This document shows, one piece after another, positions 37,715 through 51,539 of a stretch of 64,000 nt of DNA. The stretch lies in NCBI GenBank assembly GCA_964019155.1, contig OZ025241.1:54906872-54970871 (forward strand). The letters run 5' to 3'. The position numbers and the translations under genes are program-made. The DNA is from Osedax fenrisi. Lineage: Eukaryota > Annelida > Polychaeta > Sabellida > Siboglinidae. The notes under the pieces were generated by a model that worked only from the letters and a program-made list of their open reading frames with translations, did no database searches and was not told where the DNA came from. The first letter of the stretch is position 1. Each line of letters begins with the position of its first letter.

Positions 37715-40647
37715 ACTAGCCGTACCCGACCCGGCGTTGCTCGGTTTTGATTATTTTCCTATATATTATATATTAATTATAGCTATTCCTGATTCTTAAT
37801 TGATATATTTAATAAAATAAATGTTAGCTGAAATACAAAACAAAGTAGAAAACATTTTCAAATAATATGTTAAAAAATACAACAAATATTTCAAATATTA
37901 CAAAATATATTTTAAAAAAATGTCTAAAACCCAAACCTAAACCAAACACAAACCGTACACTACCCTGCGTTGCTAGGTTTTTGATTATTTGCCTATTAAT
38001 TGTAGCTATTCCTGTTTATACTTAGCTAATATTTAATTTTTTTCTTCTAACTAATATTTACTAATTATAACTGTATCCGATGTAGACCCAGCGTTGTTCG
38101 TTTTTAAGATTATTTGTAAAATATTTGGTAAGATTACAAATAATAATTTAAAATATTACAAAATATATTTTTAAAAAGTGTCTAAAAATATTTTAAGAAA
38201 TATAAAAAATATTTGAACATATTAGAAGCCATACCTGATTTTGAATGCCTATTTATTTTTTATTAATTATAGCTATTCCTGATTATTCTAAAATATATAA
38301 TTGCTAAAAATTGCAAAAAAATATATAAAATATTACAAAATATGTTTTAAAAACAAACCATACCCGACCCGGCATTTCTTGGTTTTTGTTTGTTTGCCTA
38401 TCTATTATTTATTATTTATTAATTAGGGCAATTTCTGATTCTATATTTCTAGTATATACAATTAAATAAAGTTTACTTAAAATACAAACAAATATAGAAA
38501 AATATTGTTTATAATATTTAAAAAATTAGTGAACAAATATTTCAAAAACTATTTTAAAAAATACAACAAATATTTCAAATATTACAAAATATGTTGAAAA
38601 CCCAAACCCAAACCGTCCCAAAACGGCGTTGATCGGTTTTTAATTATATGCCTATCTATACTTTATTAATTATAACTATTCCTGATTTAGAATTGTTTGC
38701 CGAACCCAACCCGACGTTGCTCGTTTTTTTATTATTTGCCTATCAATTATTAATTATAGTTATTCCTAATTATGCATAGCTAATCTTTAATTGTTGTCTT
38801 CTAACTAATATTTAATAAATCTAACTGTATCCGATGTAGATCTAGCGTTGTTCTTTTTAAGATTTATTCGTAAAATATTTTGTAAAAATACAAAAATACA
38901 AAAATAATTTAAAATATTATAAAATATACTTTTAAAAAGTGTCTAAAAATATTTTTTAAATATAAAAAATATTTCAACATATTAGTAGTCATACCCTACC
39001 CGGCGTTGCTAGGTTTTTGATTGTTTGACTATTTATTTTTATTAATTATAGCTATTCCTGATTATTCTAAAATATATAATTGCTAACAAATACAAAAAAT
39101 ATTTAAAATATTACAAAATATGTTTTAAAAAAATGTCGAAAACTCAAACCTAAACCCAAATCCAAACAGTACTCGACTCGACATTTATCTGTTTTTGATT
39201 GTTTGCCTATTTATTATTTATTAATTAGAGCTATTCCTGATCCTACATTTCTAATATATACAATTAAATAAAATTAAACATATGTAGAAACATATTTTTT
39301 TTAATATTTAAAAAATTAGATAAAAAATATTTCAAAAAACAACAGATATTTCAAATATTCCAAAATATGTTGAAAACCTAAACCTAAACAGTTCCAAATC
39401 GGCGTTGCTCGGTTTTTTATTATTTGCCTATTTATCATTTATTAATTATAACTATTCCTGATTTGGAATTTCTTGCCGTACCCAACTTTGCTTTACTCGT
39501 TGTTTGATAGCTTACCTATCTATTATTTATTATTTATGGCGATTCATGATTCTGCTTTTCATATACAATAACATAAATTGTTGCTAAAATTCAAACAAAT
39601 TTATACAAATATTAATATCTCAAAAATTAGTGGAAAAATATTTCAAAAATATTTCAAATAATATTTAAAAAAATACAACACATATTTCCAATATTACAAA
39701 ATAGTACTTAATAAATATCGAAAACCCAAACCGCACCCTGCGTTGATCGATTTTTGATTGTTTGCCTATCTATTATTTATTAATAGATATTCCTGATTCT
39801 GTATTCCTAGTATACAACACATATTTCTGTATTGCTACAAAATATATTTTTTATAAATGTTCTACAAATATTTAAAAAAGTATATTATTATATCTTATAA
39901 TATTTATATATTTATTATATAATTATAATATTTTAATTATATCTTAAAATAATAATATTTCAACAATAGTTGAAAAATATAAAAAAATATTTCAAATAAT
40001 ATTTTTTAAAATACAAAAAATATAAATAATATTACAAAATATATTTTTAAAAAATTTCAAAAAAATCTTTAAAAATATTTCAAAAAATTTCAAAAATATT
40101 TCAAAAAATTTCAAAAATATTTCAAAAATATTTCAAAAAATTTCCAAAATATCCAAAAATTTCAAAAAAAAATCAAAAAAAATTCAAAAAAATAGTTCGA
40201 AAAAATGTAAAAAAAATATTTCAAATAATATTTTTTAAAATACAAAAAATATAAATAATATTACAAAATATATTTTTAAAAAATTTCAAAAAAATCTTTA
40301 AAAATATTTCAAAAAATTTCAAAAATATTTCAAAAAATGTCAAAAATATTTCAAAAATATTTCAAAAAATTTCCAAAATATCCAAAAATTTCAAAAAAAA
40401 ATCAAAAAAAATTCAAAAAAATAGTTCGAAAAAATGTAAAAAAAATATTTCAAAAAGCGACGCCGAAGATTTTGGATGACAAAAAATCATTTTAATGGCA
40501 AAAAGTCAATTTTTCAGGTTTTTCTGGGGTACGCGGTAACAAATTCAAAAAATTTTCCGGACCAAGACCATACTGTTGCAAATTTATTAAGATCGGGTAT
40601 AAAATATTTTCGCGACGTACCCCGGTTCTCGAGTTACCTCACCAGAT

Positions 40648-40682
<35 letters not shown>

Positions 40683-40710
40683 ATTAAATAGACTTTCTTT
40701 TATATAATAG
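37715..40710 (+). repeat. Satellite-like block A (direct copy of 42981-45767)
   Basis: Diverged monomers of roughly 250-270 bp, some halved. Each is marked by a variant of CCGTACCCGACCCGGCGTTG followed by CTCGGTTTTTGATT, TTGCCTATCTATTATTTATT, AGCTATTCCTGATT and TTTCAAATATTACAAAATAT. Monomer starts lie near 37718, 37955, 38073, 38343, 38610, 38700, 38826, 38990, 39168, 39390, 39477 and 39732. A 230-bp A-rich segment is tandemly duplicated (39981-40210 and 40211-40440). It ends in a CA/TA microsatellite and GACTTTCTTTTATATAATAG. Confidence 0.85.
40455..40655 (+). repeat. Conserved non-satellite module, copy 1
   Basis: A 200-bp sequence unlike the monomers, with CGCCGAAGATTTTGGATGAC, TTTCTGGGGTACGCGG, TTCCGGACCAAGACCATACT and TCGCGACGTACCCCGG, then CTCACCAGATAC. 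It recurs at 45517-45710 and inverted at 45788-45985, and is the most conserved part of the array. Confidence 0.8.
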
Positions 40711-43700
40711 ACTAGCCGTACCCGACCCGGCGTTGCTCGGTTTTTGAATATTTGCCTATTATCTATTATTTATTAATTATAGATATATTATATACCTATT
40801 CATGATTATGCATTGCTATATATACAATAAAATAAATGTTAGCTAAAATACAAACAAAATATAGAAAAATATTTAAAAAATTAGTGGAAATATATTAAAA
40901 AATGCAACAAATATTACAAAATATGTTTTAAAAAATGTCTAAAACCCAAACTTAAACCCAAACCGTACCCAAACCGGCGTTGCTCGGATATTGATTGTTT
41001 GCCTATCTATTATTTATTAATTATAGCTGTTCCTGATTCTTCATTGTTATATATACAATTAAATAAATGTTAGCTGAAATACAAACAAATGTAGAAAAAT
41101 ATTTTAATAATTAAAAAATTAGTAGAAAAATATTTCAAAAAATATATTAAAAAATACAATAAATATTTTGAATATTACAAAATATGTTTTAAAAAGATGA
41201 CGAAAACCCAAACCTAAACCCAAACCGTACCCGACCTGGCGTTGCTCGGTTTTTGATTTTTTGCCAATTATTATTTATTAATTATAGCTATTACTAATTC
41301 TGCATTGCTAAATATTTATATTTAATTTGTTCCTAACTATTATTTATATACAATAAAATAAATGTTAGATGACATACAAACAAATGTAGAAAAATATTTT
41401 AATATTTAAAAAATTAGTGGAAAAATATTTTAAAAAATATATTAAAAAATACAACTAATATTTCAATTATTATAAAATATGTTTTAAAAAAATGTCTAAA
41501 ACCAAAACCCACACCGTCCTGACACGGCGTTGCTAGGTTTTTGATTGTTTTCCTATCTATTATTTATTAATTATAACAATTCCTGATTTTAAATTTTTTG
41601 CCTTACCCAACACGACGTTTCTCGGTTTTTAATTATTTGCCTATCAATTATTAATTATAGCTATTCCTAATTATGCATAGCTAATCTTTAATTTTTAGTC
41701 TTCTAACTAATATTTAATAAATCTAATTGTATCCGATGTATATCTAGCGTTGTTCTTTTTTAGATTTATTCGTAAAATATTTTGTAAAAATACAAAAAAT
41801 AATTTAAAATATTATAAAATATATTTTTAAAAAGTGTCTAAAAATATTTTTTAAATATAAAAAATATTTCAACATATTAGTAGCCATACCCTACCCGGCG
41901 TTGCTAGGTTTTTGATTGTTTGACTATTTTTATTAATTATAGCTATTCCTGATTATTCTAAAATATATAATTGCTAAAAAATACAAAAAATATTTAAAAT
42001 ATTATAAAATATGTTTTAAAAAAATGTCGAAAACTCAAACCTAAACCCAAATCCAAACAGTATCCGACTCGATATTTATCGGTTTTTGATTATTTGCCTA
42101 TTTATTATTTATTAATTAGAGCTATTTCTGATCCTACATTTCTAGTATATACAATTAAATAAAGTTTATCTAAAATACAAACAAATGTGGAAACATATTT
42201 TTTTTAATATTTAAAAAATTAGTGACAAAATATTTCAAAAAATACAACAGATATTTCAAATAATCCAAAATATGTTGAAAACCTGAACCCAAACAGTTCC
42301 AAATCGTCGTTGCTCGTTTTTTTATTATTTGTCTATCTATCATTTATTAATTATAACTATTCCTTATTTGGAATTTCTTGCCGTACCCAACTTTGCTTTA
42401 CTTGTTGTTTGATAGTTTACCTATCTATTATTTATTAATTATGGCTATTCATGATTCTGCTTTTCATATACAATAACATAAATTGTTGCTAAAATTCAAA
42501 CAAATTTATACAAATATTAATATCTCAAAAATTAGTGGAAAAATATTTCAAAAATATTTCACAAAATATTTTTAAAAATACAACACATATTTCCAATATT
42601 ACAAAATATTACTTAAAAAATGTCGAAAACTCAAACTGCACCCTGCATTGCTCGATTTTTGATTTTTGATTGTTGTTGCCCATTTATTATTTATTAATTA
42701 TAGCTATTTCTGATTCTGTATTTCTGTATTGCTACAAAATATATTTTTTATAAATTTTCTACAAATATTTTAAAAAGTATAATATTTATATCTTATAATA
42801 TTTATATATTTATTATATAATTATAATATTTTAATTATATCTTAAAATAATAATATTTCAAAGATTAGTTGAAAAATATAAAAAAATATTTCAAAAAAAT
42901 GTCCACAAAAATGTTTACAAATATTTCAAAAAAATGTTTTAAAATATTTGAAAAAAAATTTTTAAAAATATTTCAAAAAATAGCCGTACCCGACCCGGCG
43001 TTGCTCGGTTTTGATTATTTTCCTATATATTATATATTAATTATAGCTATTCCTGATTCTTAATTGATATATATAATAAAATAAATGTTAGCTGACATAC
43101 AAAACAAAGTAGAAAAATTTTCAAATAATATGTTAAAAAATACAACAAATATTTCAAATATTAAAAAATATGTTTTAAAAAAATGTCTAAAACCCAAACC
43201 TAAACCCAAACACAAACCTAAACCCAAACACAAACCGTACACTACCCTGCGTTGCTAGGTTTTTGATTATTTGCCTATTAATTGTAGCTATTCCTGATTA
43301 TACTTAGCTAATATTTAATTGTTTTCTTCTAACTAATATTTACTAATTCTAACTGTATCCGATGTAGACTCAGGTTGTTCGTTTTTAAGATTATTTGTAA
43401 AATATTTGGTAAGATTACAAATAATAATTTAAAATATTACAAAATATATTTTTAAAAAGTGTCTAAAAATATTTTAAGAAATATAAAAAATATTTCAACA
43501 TATTAGTAGCCATACCTGATTTTTAATGCCTATTAATTTTTTTTATTAATTATAGCTATTCCTGATTATTCTAAAATATATAATTGCTAAAAATTGCAAA
43601 AAAATATATAAAATATTACAAAATATGTTTTAAAAACAAACCATACCCGACCCGGCATTTCTTGGTTTTTGTTTGTTTGCCTATCTATTATTTATTATTT

Positions 43701-45707
43701 ATTAATTAGGGCAATTTCTGATTCTATATTTCTAGTATATACAATTAAATAAAGTTTATTTAAAATACAAACAAATATAGAAAAATATTGTTTATAATAT
43801 TTAAAAAATTAGTGAACAAATATTTCAAAAAATATTTTAAAAAATACAACAAATATTTCAAATATTACAAAATATGTTGAAAACCCAAACCCAAACCGTC
43901 CCAAAACGGCGTTGATCGGTTTTTAATTATATGCCTATCTATACTTTATTAATTATAACTATTCCTGATTTAGAATTGTTTGCCGAACCCAACCCGACGT
44001 TGCTCGTTTTTTTATTATTTGCCTATCAATTATTAATTATAGTTATTCCTAATTATGCATAGCTATTCTTTAATTGTTGTCTTCTAACTAATATTTAATA
44101 AATCTAACTGTATCCGATGTAGATCTAGCGTTGTTCTTTTTAAGACTTATTCGTAAAATATTTTGTAAAAATACAAAAATACAAAAATACTTTAAAATAT
44201 TATAAAATATATTTTTAAAAAGTGTCTAAAAATATTTTTTAAATATAAAAAATATTTCAACATATTAGCAGTCATACCCTACCCGGCGTTGCTAGGTTTT
44301 TGATTGTTTGACTATTTATTTTTATTAATTATAGCTATTCCTGATTATTCTAAAATATATAATTGCTAACAAATACAAAAAATATTTAAAATATTACAAA
44401 ATATGTTTTAAAAAAATGTCGAAAACTCAAACCTAAACCCAAATCCAAACAGTACTCGACTCGACATTTATCGGTTTTTGATTGTTTGCCTATTTATTAT
44501 TTATTAATTAGAGCTATTCCTGATCCTACATTTCTAGTATATACAATTAAATAAAATTAAACATATGTAGAAACATATTTTTTTTAATATTTAAAAAATT
44601 AGATAAAAAATATTTCAAAAAATACAACAGATATTTCAAATATTCCAAAATATGTTGAAAACCTAAACCCAAAAAGTTCCAAATCGGCGTTGCTCGGTTT
44701 TTTATTATTTGCCTATCTATCATTTATTAATTATAACTATTCCTGATTTGGAATTTCTTGCCGTACCCAACTTTGCTTTACTCGTTGTTTGATAGCTTAC
44801 CTATCTATTATTTATTATTTATGGCTATTCATGATTCTGCTTTTCATATACAATAACATAAATTGTTGCTAAAATTCAAACAAATTTATACAAATATTAA
44901 TATCTCAAAAATTAGTGGAAAAATATTTAAAAAATATTTCAAATAATATTTAAAAAAATACAACACATATTTCCAATATTACAAAATAGTACTTAATAAA
45001 TATCGAAAACCCAAACCGCACCCTGCGTTGATCGATTTTTGATTGTTTGCCTATCTATTATTTATTAATTATAGCTATTCCTGATTCTGTATTCCTAGTA
45101 TACAACAAATATTTCCAAATATTACAAAATATATTTTTTATAAATGTTCTACAAATATTTTAAAAAGTATATTATTATATCTTATAATATTTATATATTT
45201 ATTATATAATTATAATATTTTAATTATATCTTAAAATAATAATATTTCAACGAATAGTTGAAAAATATAAAAAATTATTTCAAATAATATTTTTTAAAAT
45301 ACAAAAAATATAAATAATATTACAAAATATATTTTAAAAAAATTTCAAAAAAATGTTTAAAAATATTTAAAAAAAACTTTAAAAATATTTCAAAAAATGT
45401 CAAAAATATTTCAAAAATATTTCAAAAAATTTCCAAAATTTCCAAAAATTTCAAAAAAAAATCAAAAAAAATTCAAAAAAATAGTTCGAAAAAATGTAAA
45501 AAAAATATTTCAAAAATGCGACGCCGAAGATTTTGGACGACAAAAAATCATTTTAATGGCAAAAAGTCAATTTTTCAGGTTTTTCTGGGGTACGCGGTAT
45601 AAAATTCAAAAAATTTTCCGGACCAAGACCATACTGTTGCAAATTTATTAAGATCGGGTATAAAATATTTTCGCGACGTACCCCGGTTCTCGAGTTACCT
45701 CACCAGA
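40711..45707 (+). repeat. Left arm of giant palindrome (blocks B and A')
   Basis: Starts ACTAGCCGTACCCGACCC at 40711. Block B (40711-42980) has monomers of the same satellite. Block A' (42981-45767) repeats block A directly. The whole arm reappears inverted at 45791-50737 with the same monomer order, including variants such as CGACTCGACATTTATCGG and CAACTTTGCTTTACTCG. ORFs inside (42869, 45397 and others) are A-rich repeat artefacts. Confidence 0.85.
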
Positions 45708-45708
45708 T

Positions 45709-45739
<31 letters not shown>

Positions 45740-45790
45740 ATTAAATAGACTTTCTTTTATATAATAGATATATATATTTATATGTGTGTA
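45708..45790. repeat. Palindrome centre: (CA)n, (TA)n and unique spacer
   Basis: ACACAC and TATATA runs with GACTTTCTTTTATATAATAG between the two inverted arms. The same GACTTTCTTTTATATAATAG ends block A at 40691-40710 and lies inverted at 37676-37698. Confidence 0.8.
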
Positions 45791-48700
45791 TCTGGTGAGG
45801 TAACTCGAGAACCGGGGTACGTCGCGAAAATATTTTATATCCGATCTTAATAAATTTGCAACAGTATGGTCTTAGTCCGGAAAATTTTTTGAATTATTTA
45901 CCGCGTACCCCAGAAAAACCTGAAAAATTGACTTTTTGCCATTAAAATGATTTTTTGTCATCCAAAATCTTGGGCGTCGCATTTTTGAAATATTTTTTTT
46001 ACATTTTTTCGAACTATTTTTTTGAATTTTTTTTGATTTTTTTTTGAAATTTTTGGAAATTTTGGAAATTTTTTGAAATATTTTTGAAATATTTTTAACA
46101 TTTTTTGAAATATTTTTGAAATTTTTTGAAATATTTTTAAACATTTTTTTGAAATTTTTTTAAAATATATTTTGTAATATTATTTATATTTTTTGTATTT
46201 TAAAAAATATTATTTGAAATATTTTTTTATATTTTTCAACTATTCGTTGAAATATTATTATTTTAAGATATAATTAAAATATTATAATTATATAATAAAT
46301 ATATAAATATTATAAGATATAAATATTATACTTTTTAAAATATTTGTAGAACATTTATAAAAAATATATTTTGTAATATTTGGAAATATTTGTGGTATAC
46401 TAGGAATACAGAATTAGGAATAGCTATAATTAATAAATAATAGATAGGCAAACAATCAAAAATCGATCAACGCAGGGTGCGGTTTGGGTTTTCGATATTT
46501 ATTAAGTAATATTTTGTAATATTGGAAATATGTATTGTATTTTTTTAAATATTATTTGAAATATTTTTGAAATATTTTCCACTAATTTTTGAGATATTAA
46601 TTTGTATAAATTTGTTTGAATTTTAGCAACAATTTATGTTATTGTATATGAAAAGCAGAATCATGAATAGCCATAAATAATAAATAATAGATAGGTAAGC
46701 TATCAAACAACGAGTAAAGCAAAGTTGGGTACTGCAAGAAATTCCAAATCAGGAATAGTTATAATTAATAAATGATAGATAGGCAAATAATAAAAAAACG
46801 AGCAACCCCGATTTGGAACTGTTTGGGTTTAGGTTTTCAACATATTTTGGAATATTTGAAATATCTGTTGTATTTTTTGAAATATTTGTTATCTAATATT
46901 AAAAAAAATATGTTTCTACATATGTTTAATTTTATTTAATTGTATATACTAGAAATATAGGATCAGGAATAGCTCTAATTAATAAATAATAAATAGGCAA
47001 ACAATCAAAAACCGATAAATGTCGAGTCGAGTACTGTTTAGATTTGGGTTTATGTTTGAGTTTTCGACATTTTTTTAAAACATATTTTGTAATATTTTAA
47101 ATATTTTTTAGCAATTATATATTTTAGAATAATCAGGAATAGCTATAATTAATAAAAATAAATAGTCATACAATCAAAAACCTAGCAACGCCGGGTAGGG
47201 TATGACTACTAATATGTTGAAATATTTTTTATATTTAAAAAATATTTTTAGACACTTTTTAAAAATATATTTTATAATATTTTAAATTATTTTTGTATTT
47301 TTGTATTTTTACAAAATATTTTACGAATAAATCTTAAAAAGAACAACGCTAGATCTATATCTGATACAGTTAGATTTATTAAATATTAGTTAGAAGACAA
47401 CAATTAAAGATTAGCTATGCATAATTAGGAATAACTATAATTAATAATTGATAGGCAAATAATAAAAAACCGAGCAACGTCGGGTTGGGATCGGCAAACA
47501 ATTCTAAATCAGGAATAGTTATAATTAATAAAGTATAGATAGGCATATAATTAAAAACCGATCAACGCCGTGTTGGGACGGTTTGGGTTTGGGTTTTCAA
47601 TATATTTTGTAATATTTGAAATATTTGTTATATTTTTTAAAATATTTTTTGAAATATTTGTTCACTAATTTTTTAAATATTATAAACAATATTTTTCTAT
47701 ATTTGTTTGTATTTTAAATAAACTTTATTTAATTGTATATACTAGAAATATAGAATCAGAAATTGCCCTAATTAATAAATAATAAATAATAGATAGGCAA
47801 ACAAACAAAAACCAAGAAATGAGGGGTCGGGTATGGTTTGGTTTTAAAACATATTTTGTAATATTTTATATATTTTTTTGCAATTTTTAGAAATTATATA
47901 TTTTAGAATAATCAGGAATAGCTATAATTAATAAAAAAATAAATAGGCATTCAAAATCAGGTATGGCTACTAATATGTTGAAATATTTTTTATATTTCTT
48001 AAAATATTTTTAGACACTTTTTAAAAATATATTTTGTAATATTTTAAATTATTATTTGTAATCTTACCAAATATTTTACAAATAATCTTAAAAACGAACA
48101 ACGCTGGGTCTACATCGGATACAGTTAGAATTAGTAAATATTAGTTAGAAGAAAAAAATTAAATATTAGCTAAGTATAATCAGGAATAGCTACAATTAAT
48201 AGGCAAATAATCAAAAACCTAGCAACGCAGGGTAGTGTACGGTTTGTGTTTGGGTTTAGGTTTGGGTTTTAGAAATTTTTTTAAAACATATTTTGTAATA
48301 TTTGAAATATTTGTTGTATTTTTTAACATATTATTTGAAAAAATGTTCTACTTTGTTTTGCATGTCATCTAACATTTATTTTATTATATATATATCAATT
48401 AAGAGTCAGGAATAGCTATAATTAATATATAATATATAGGAAAATAATCAAAACCGAGCAACGCCGGGTCGGGTACGACATTTTTTGAAATATTTTTGAA
48501 ATTTTGTGAAATATTTTTAAACATTTTTTTTAAATATTTGTAAACATTTTTGTGGACATTATTTTTAAATATAATTAAAATATTATAATTATATAATAAA
48601 TATATAAATATTATAAGATATAAATATTATACTTTTTAAAATATTTGTAGAACATTTATAAAAAATATATTTTGTAATATTTGTTGTATTTTTTATATTA

Positions 48701-50737
48701 TTTTTTGAAATATTTTTGAAATATTTTTCCACTAATTTTTGAGATATTAAACAAGAATATTTGTCTAAATTTGTTTGAATTTCAGCACAAATTTATGTTA
48801 TTATATATGAAAGGCAGAATCATGAATAGCCATAATTAATAAATAATAGATAGCCAAACTATTAAACAACGAGTAAAGCAGTGTTGGGTACGGCAAGAAA
48901 TTCCAAATCAGGAATAGTTATAAATAATAAATGATAGATATGCAAATAATAAAAAACCGAGCAACGCCGATTTGGAACGGTTTGGGTTTAGGTTTTCAAC
49001 ATATTTTGGAATATTTTAAATATTTGTTGTATTTTTTGAAATATTTTGCACTAATTTTTTAAATATTAAAAAAAATATGTTTCTACATTTGTTTGTATTT
49101 TAGATAAACTTTATTTAATTGTATTATAAATATAGAATTAGGAATAGCTCTAATTAATAAATAATAAATAGGTAAACAATCAAAAACCGATAAATGTCGG
49201 GTCTGGTACTGTTTGGGTTTGAGTTTTGGTTTGAGTTTTCGACATTTTTTGTTATATTTTAAATATTTGTTGTATTTTTTAGCAATTATATATTTTAGCA
49301 TAATCATGAATAGCTATATATTATAGCCTATAATTGATTTTTTTATAATTGATTTTTTAAAAATATATTTTGTAATATTTAAAAAAATATTATTTTTTAT
49401 ATTTTTCAACTAATTGTTGAAATATTGTTATTTTAAGATATAATTAAAAGATTATAATTATATAATAATTATATAAATATTATAGATATAAATATTATAT
49501 TTTTTTAAATATTTTTAGAACATTTAAAAAATATATATTTTGTAATATTTGTTGTATACTAGCAATGCAGAATCAGGAATAGCTATAATTAATAAATAAT
49601 TATTTATTATAAATGATAGGCAAACAATCAAAAATCGAGTAATGCAGGGTACAGTTTTGGTTTGGTTTTCGATATTTTTTAAGTCATATTTTGTAATATT
49701 GTAAATATTTGTTGTATCTTTTGAAATATTTTTTGAGATATTAAAAACTAATATTTGTCTAAATTTTTTGTATTTTAGCAAAGATTTATGTTATTGTTTA
49801 TACTAGAAAGGCAGAATCATGAATAGCCATAATTATAATTAATTAATAGTAGATATGCAAACTATCAAACAATGAGTAAAGCAGGGTTTGTTACGACAAG
49901 CAATTCCAAATCAGGAATAGTTATAATTATTAAATGATAGATAGGCAAATAATAAAAAACCAAGCAACGTCATTTTGGGTTTGGGTTTTCAACATATTTT
50001 GTAATATTTGAAATATTTGTTGTATTTTTTAATATATTTTTTGAAATATTTTTTCACTAATTTTTGAAATATTAAAAAAATATATTTTTACATTTGTTTG
50101 TATTTTAGATAAACTTTATTTAATTGTATATACTAGAGATGTCGAATCATGAATAGCTCTAATTAATAAATAATAAATAGGCAAACAATCAAAAACCGAA
50201 AAATTTCGAGTCGGGTGCTGTTTGGATTTGGGTTTAGGTTTGAGTTTTCGACATCTTTTTAAAACATATTTTGTAATATTCAAAATATTTATTGTATTTT
50301 TTGAAATATTTTTCTACTAATTTTTTAATTATTAAAATATTTTTCTACATTTATTTGTATTTCAGCTAACATTTATTTAATTGTATATATAACAATGAAG
50401 AACCAGGAACAGCTATAATTAATAAATAATAGATAGGCAAACAATCAAAATCCGAGCAACGCCGGTTTGGGTTTAAGTTTGGGTTTTAGACATTTTTTTA
50501 AACATATTTTGTAATATTTGTAATATTTGTTGCATTTTTTAATATATTTCCACTAATTTGTTAGATATCAAATAAATATTTTTCTATAATTTATTTGTAT
50601 TATAGCTAACATTTATTTTATTGTATATATAGCAATGCATAATCAGGAATAGGTATATAATATATCTATAATTAATAAATAATAGATAATAGGCATATAT
50701 TCAAAAACCGAGCAACGCCGGGTCGGGTACGGCTAGT
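45791..50737 (-). repeat. Right arm of giant palindrome (A' then B inverted)
   Basis: Inverse of 40711-45707: starts with the inverted 200-bp module (to 45985), runs through inverted A' to about 48477 and inverted B to GGCTAGT at 50737. Arm lengths are 4997 and 4947 bp. Scattered substitutions and small indels separate the arms, for example ACTGCAAGAAATTCC against the left-arm GGAATTTCTTGCCGT, so it is not a read-through copy of identical sequence. Confidence 0.85.
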
Positions 50738-51398
50738 ATATTATATAATATATATTATAAAAAATACGTCCTGTAATATAATGTGTATACATTTAATGAA
50801 TAGAATATTAAAAAAATTAGCTCAATTCAATGAATAGAATTCTGCGAGCCTATTTTTGTGTAGACCCATTATTTGCAATCTCTATACATAGAGAGGCGGG
50901 CTTTAAGGGCGATCATAGAATATTGAAAACTAACAGATTAACATTGGACTATGTTTTTCTTAATAAATATACCATTGAAATGAAGCTCACTAATTTTTTT
51001 TAATTTTTATTAATCTAAGGTCACACGACAGCCTCGTGAAGTTTAACATGTAGTTAGATACAAATTTTGCATTATACAAAATAAATTATAAAAAAATAAG
51101 TATTTGAAACCTTTGTAATGAATAATTTGTTATCAAATTTTAACACACTATTTATTTTATAATAATGGAATAGAAAATATAAAAAATAGAATTAAAACAA
51201 ATTTCCTGGAAATTTCTTAGAATTTTAACAGTGCTCTGCACTGCACATGAATGACTAAAAAAAAGATTGACAGTATGTCGTATCGTAAAAAATGACTCAC
51301 AAAAAAATTGTATACATATATTCTTAGAATTTCAATAGCTATACGATGCGATGTATCCAAAAAAACTTTTTTTTCTATGATCACCCTTAGCGGGCGTC
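50738..51398. other. Right inner flank of the TTAA block
   Basis: Non-coding. AAGGGCGATCATAGAA at about 50906 resembles the inverse of TTCTATGATCACCCTT at 51372-51387, and GGTCACACGACAGCC at 51020 resembles GTCACACGACGCCC read inversely from 51404. Pieces of the terminal sequence thus recur internally. Confidence 0.5.
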
Positions 51399-51474
51399 GT
51401 GTGACATCCCCTTAAGCTAGTTTAAAAGAATTCAATATCTATAAATATGTCTAATAGGTATAATAAATAAGTAT

Positions 51475-51535
51475 ACTCATACACATACATTCTATATAGT
51501 ATATACTATATACTATATAGTATATAGAATATACT
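51475..51535. repeat. TATAGTATA inverted repeats
   Basis: TCTATATAGTATATACTATA followed by TACTATATAGTATATAGA forms overlapping self-complementary words. There is no further context. Confidence 0.6.
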
Positions 51536-51539
51536 ATCA

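Larger units (their letters stand above)
37248..51415. mobile_element. 14 kb block bounded by TTAA and a 17-bp inverted repeat
   Basis: TTAAGGGGATGTCACAC at 37248-37264 is the exact inverse of GTGTGACATCCCCTTAA at 51399-51415. TTAA at both outer edges fits the target duplication of piggyBac or Kolobok-type transposons, with GGGGATGTCACAC as terminus. No transposase was found inside. Almost all of the interior is the satellite-like palindrome described separately. The bounding repeat could belong to a smaller element that was later filled, or could be two separate elements of one family. Confidence 0.5.

Noticed and set aside
43195..43240. Telomere-like AAACCTAAACCCAAACAC repeats
   Set aside because: They are a fixed part of the satellite monomer, occur at many points in the array with variation, and are not tandem telomere repeats.
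42869..46144. Lys/Phe-rich ORFs (42869-43063, 45397-45651, 45872-46144)
   Set aside because: Translations of TTTCAAAAATA-type repeats, present in both orientations of the palindrome.
37715..50737. CRISPR-like array
   Set aside because: Spacing, unit length and divergence are those of eukaryotic satellite DNA; no short exact direct repeats with unique spacers, and the DNA is eukaryotic.
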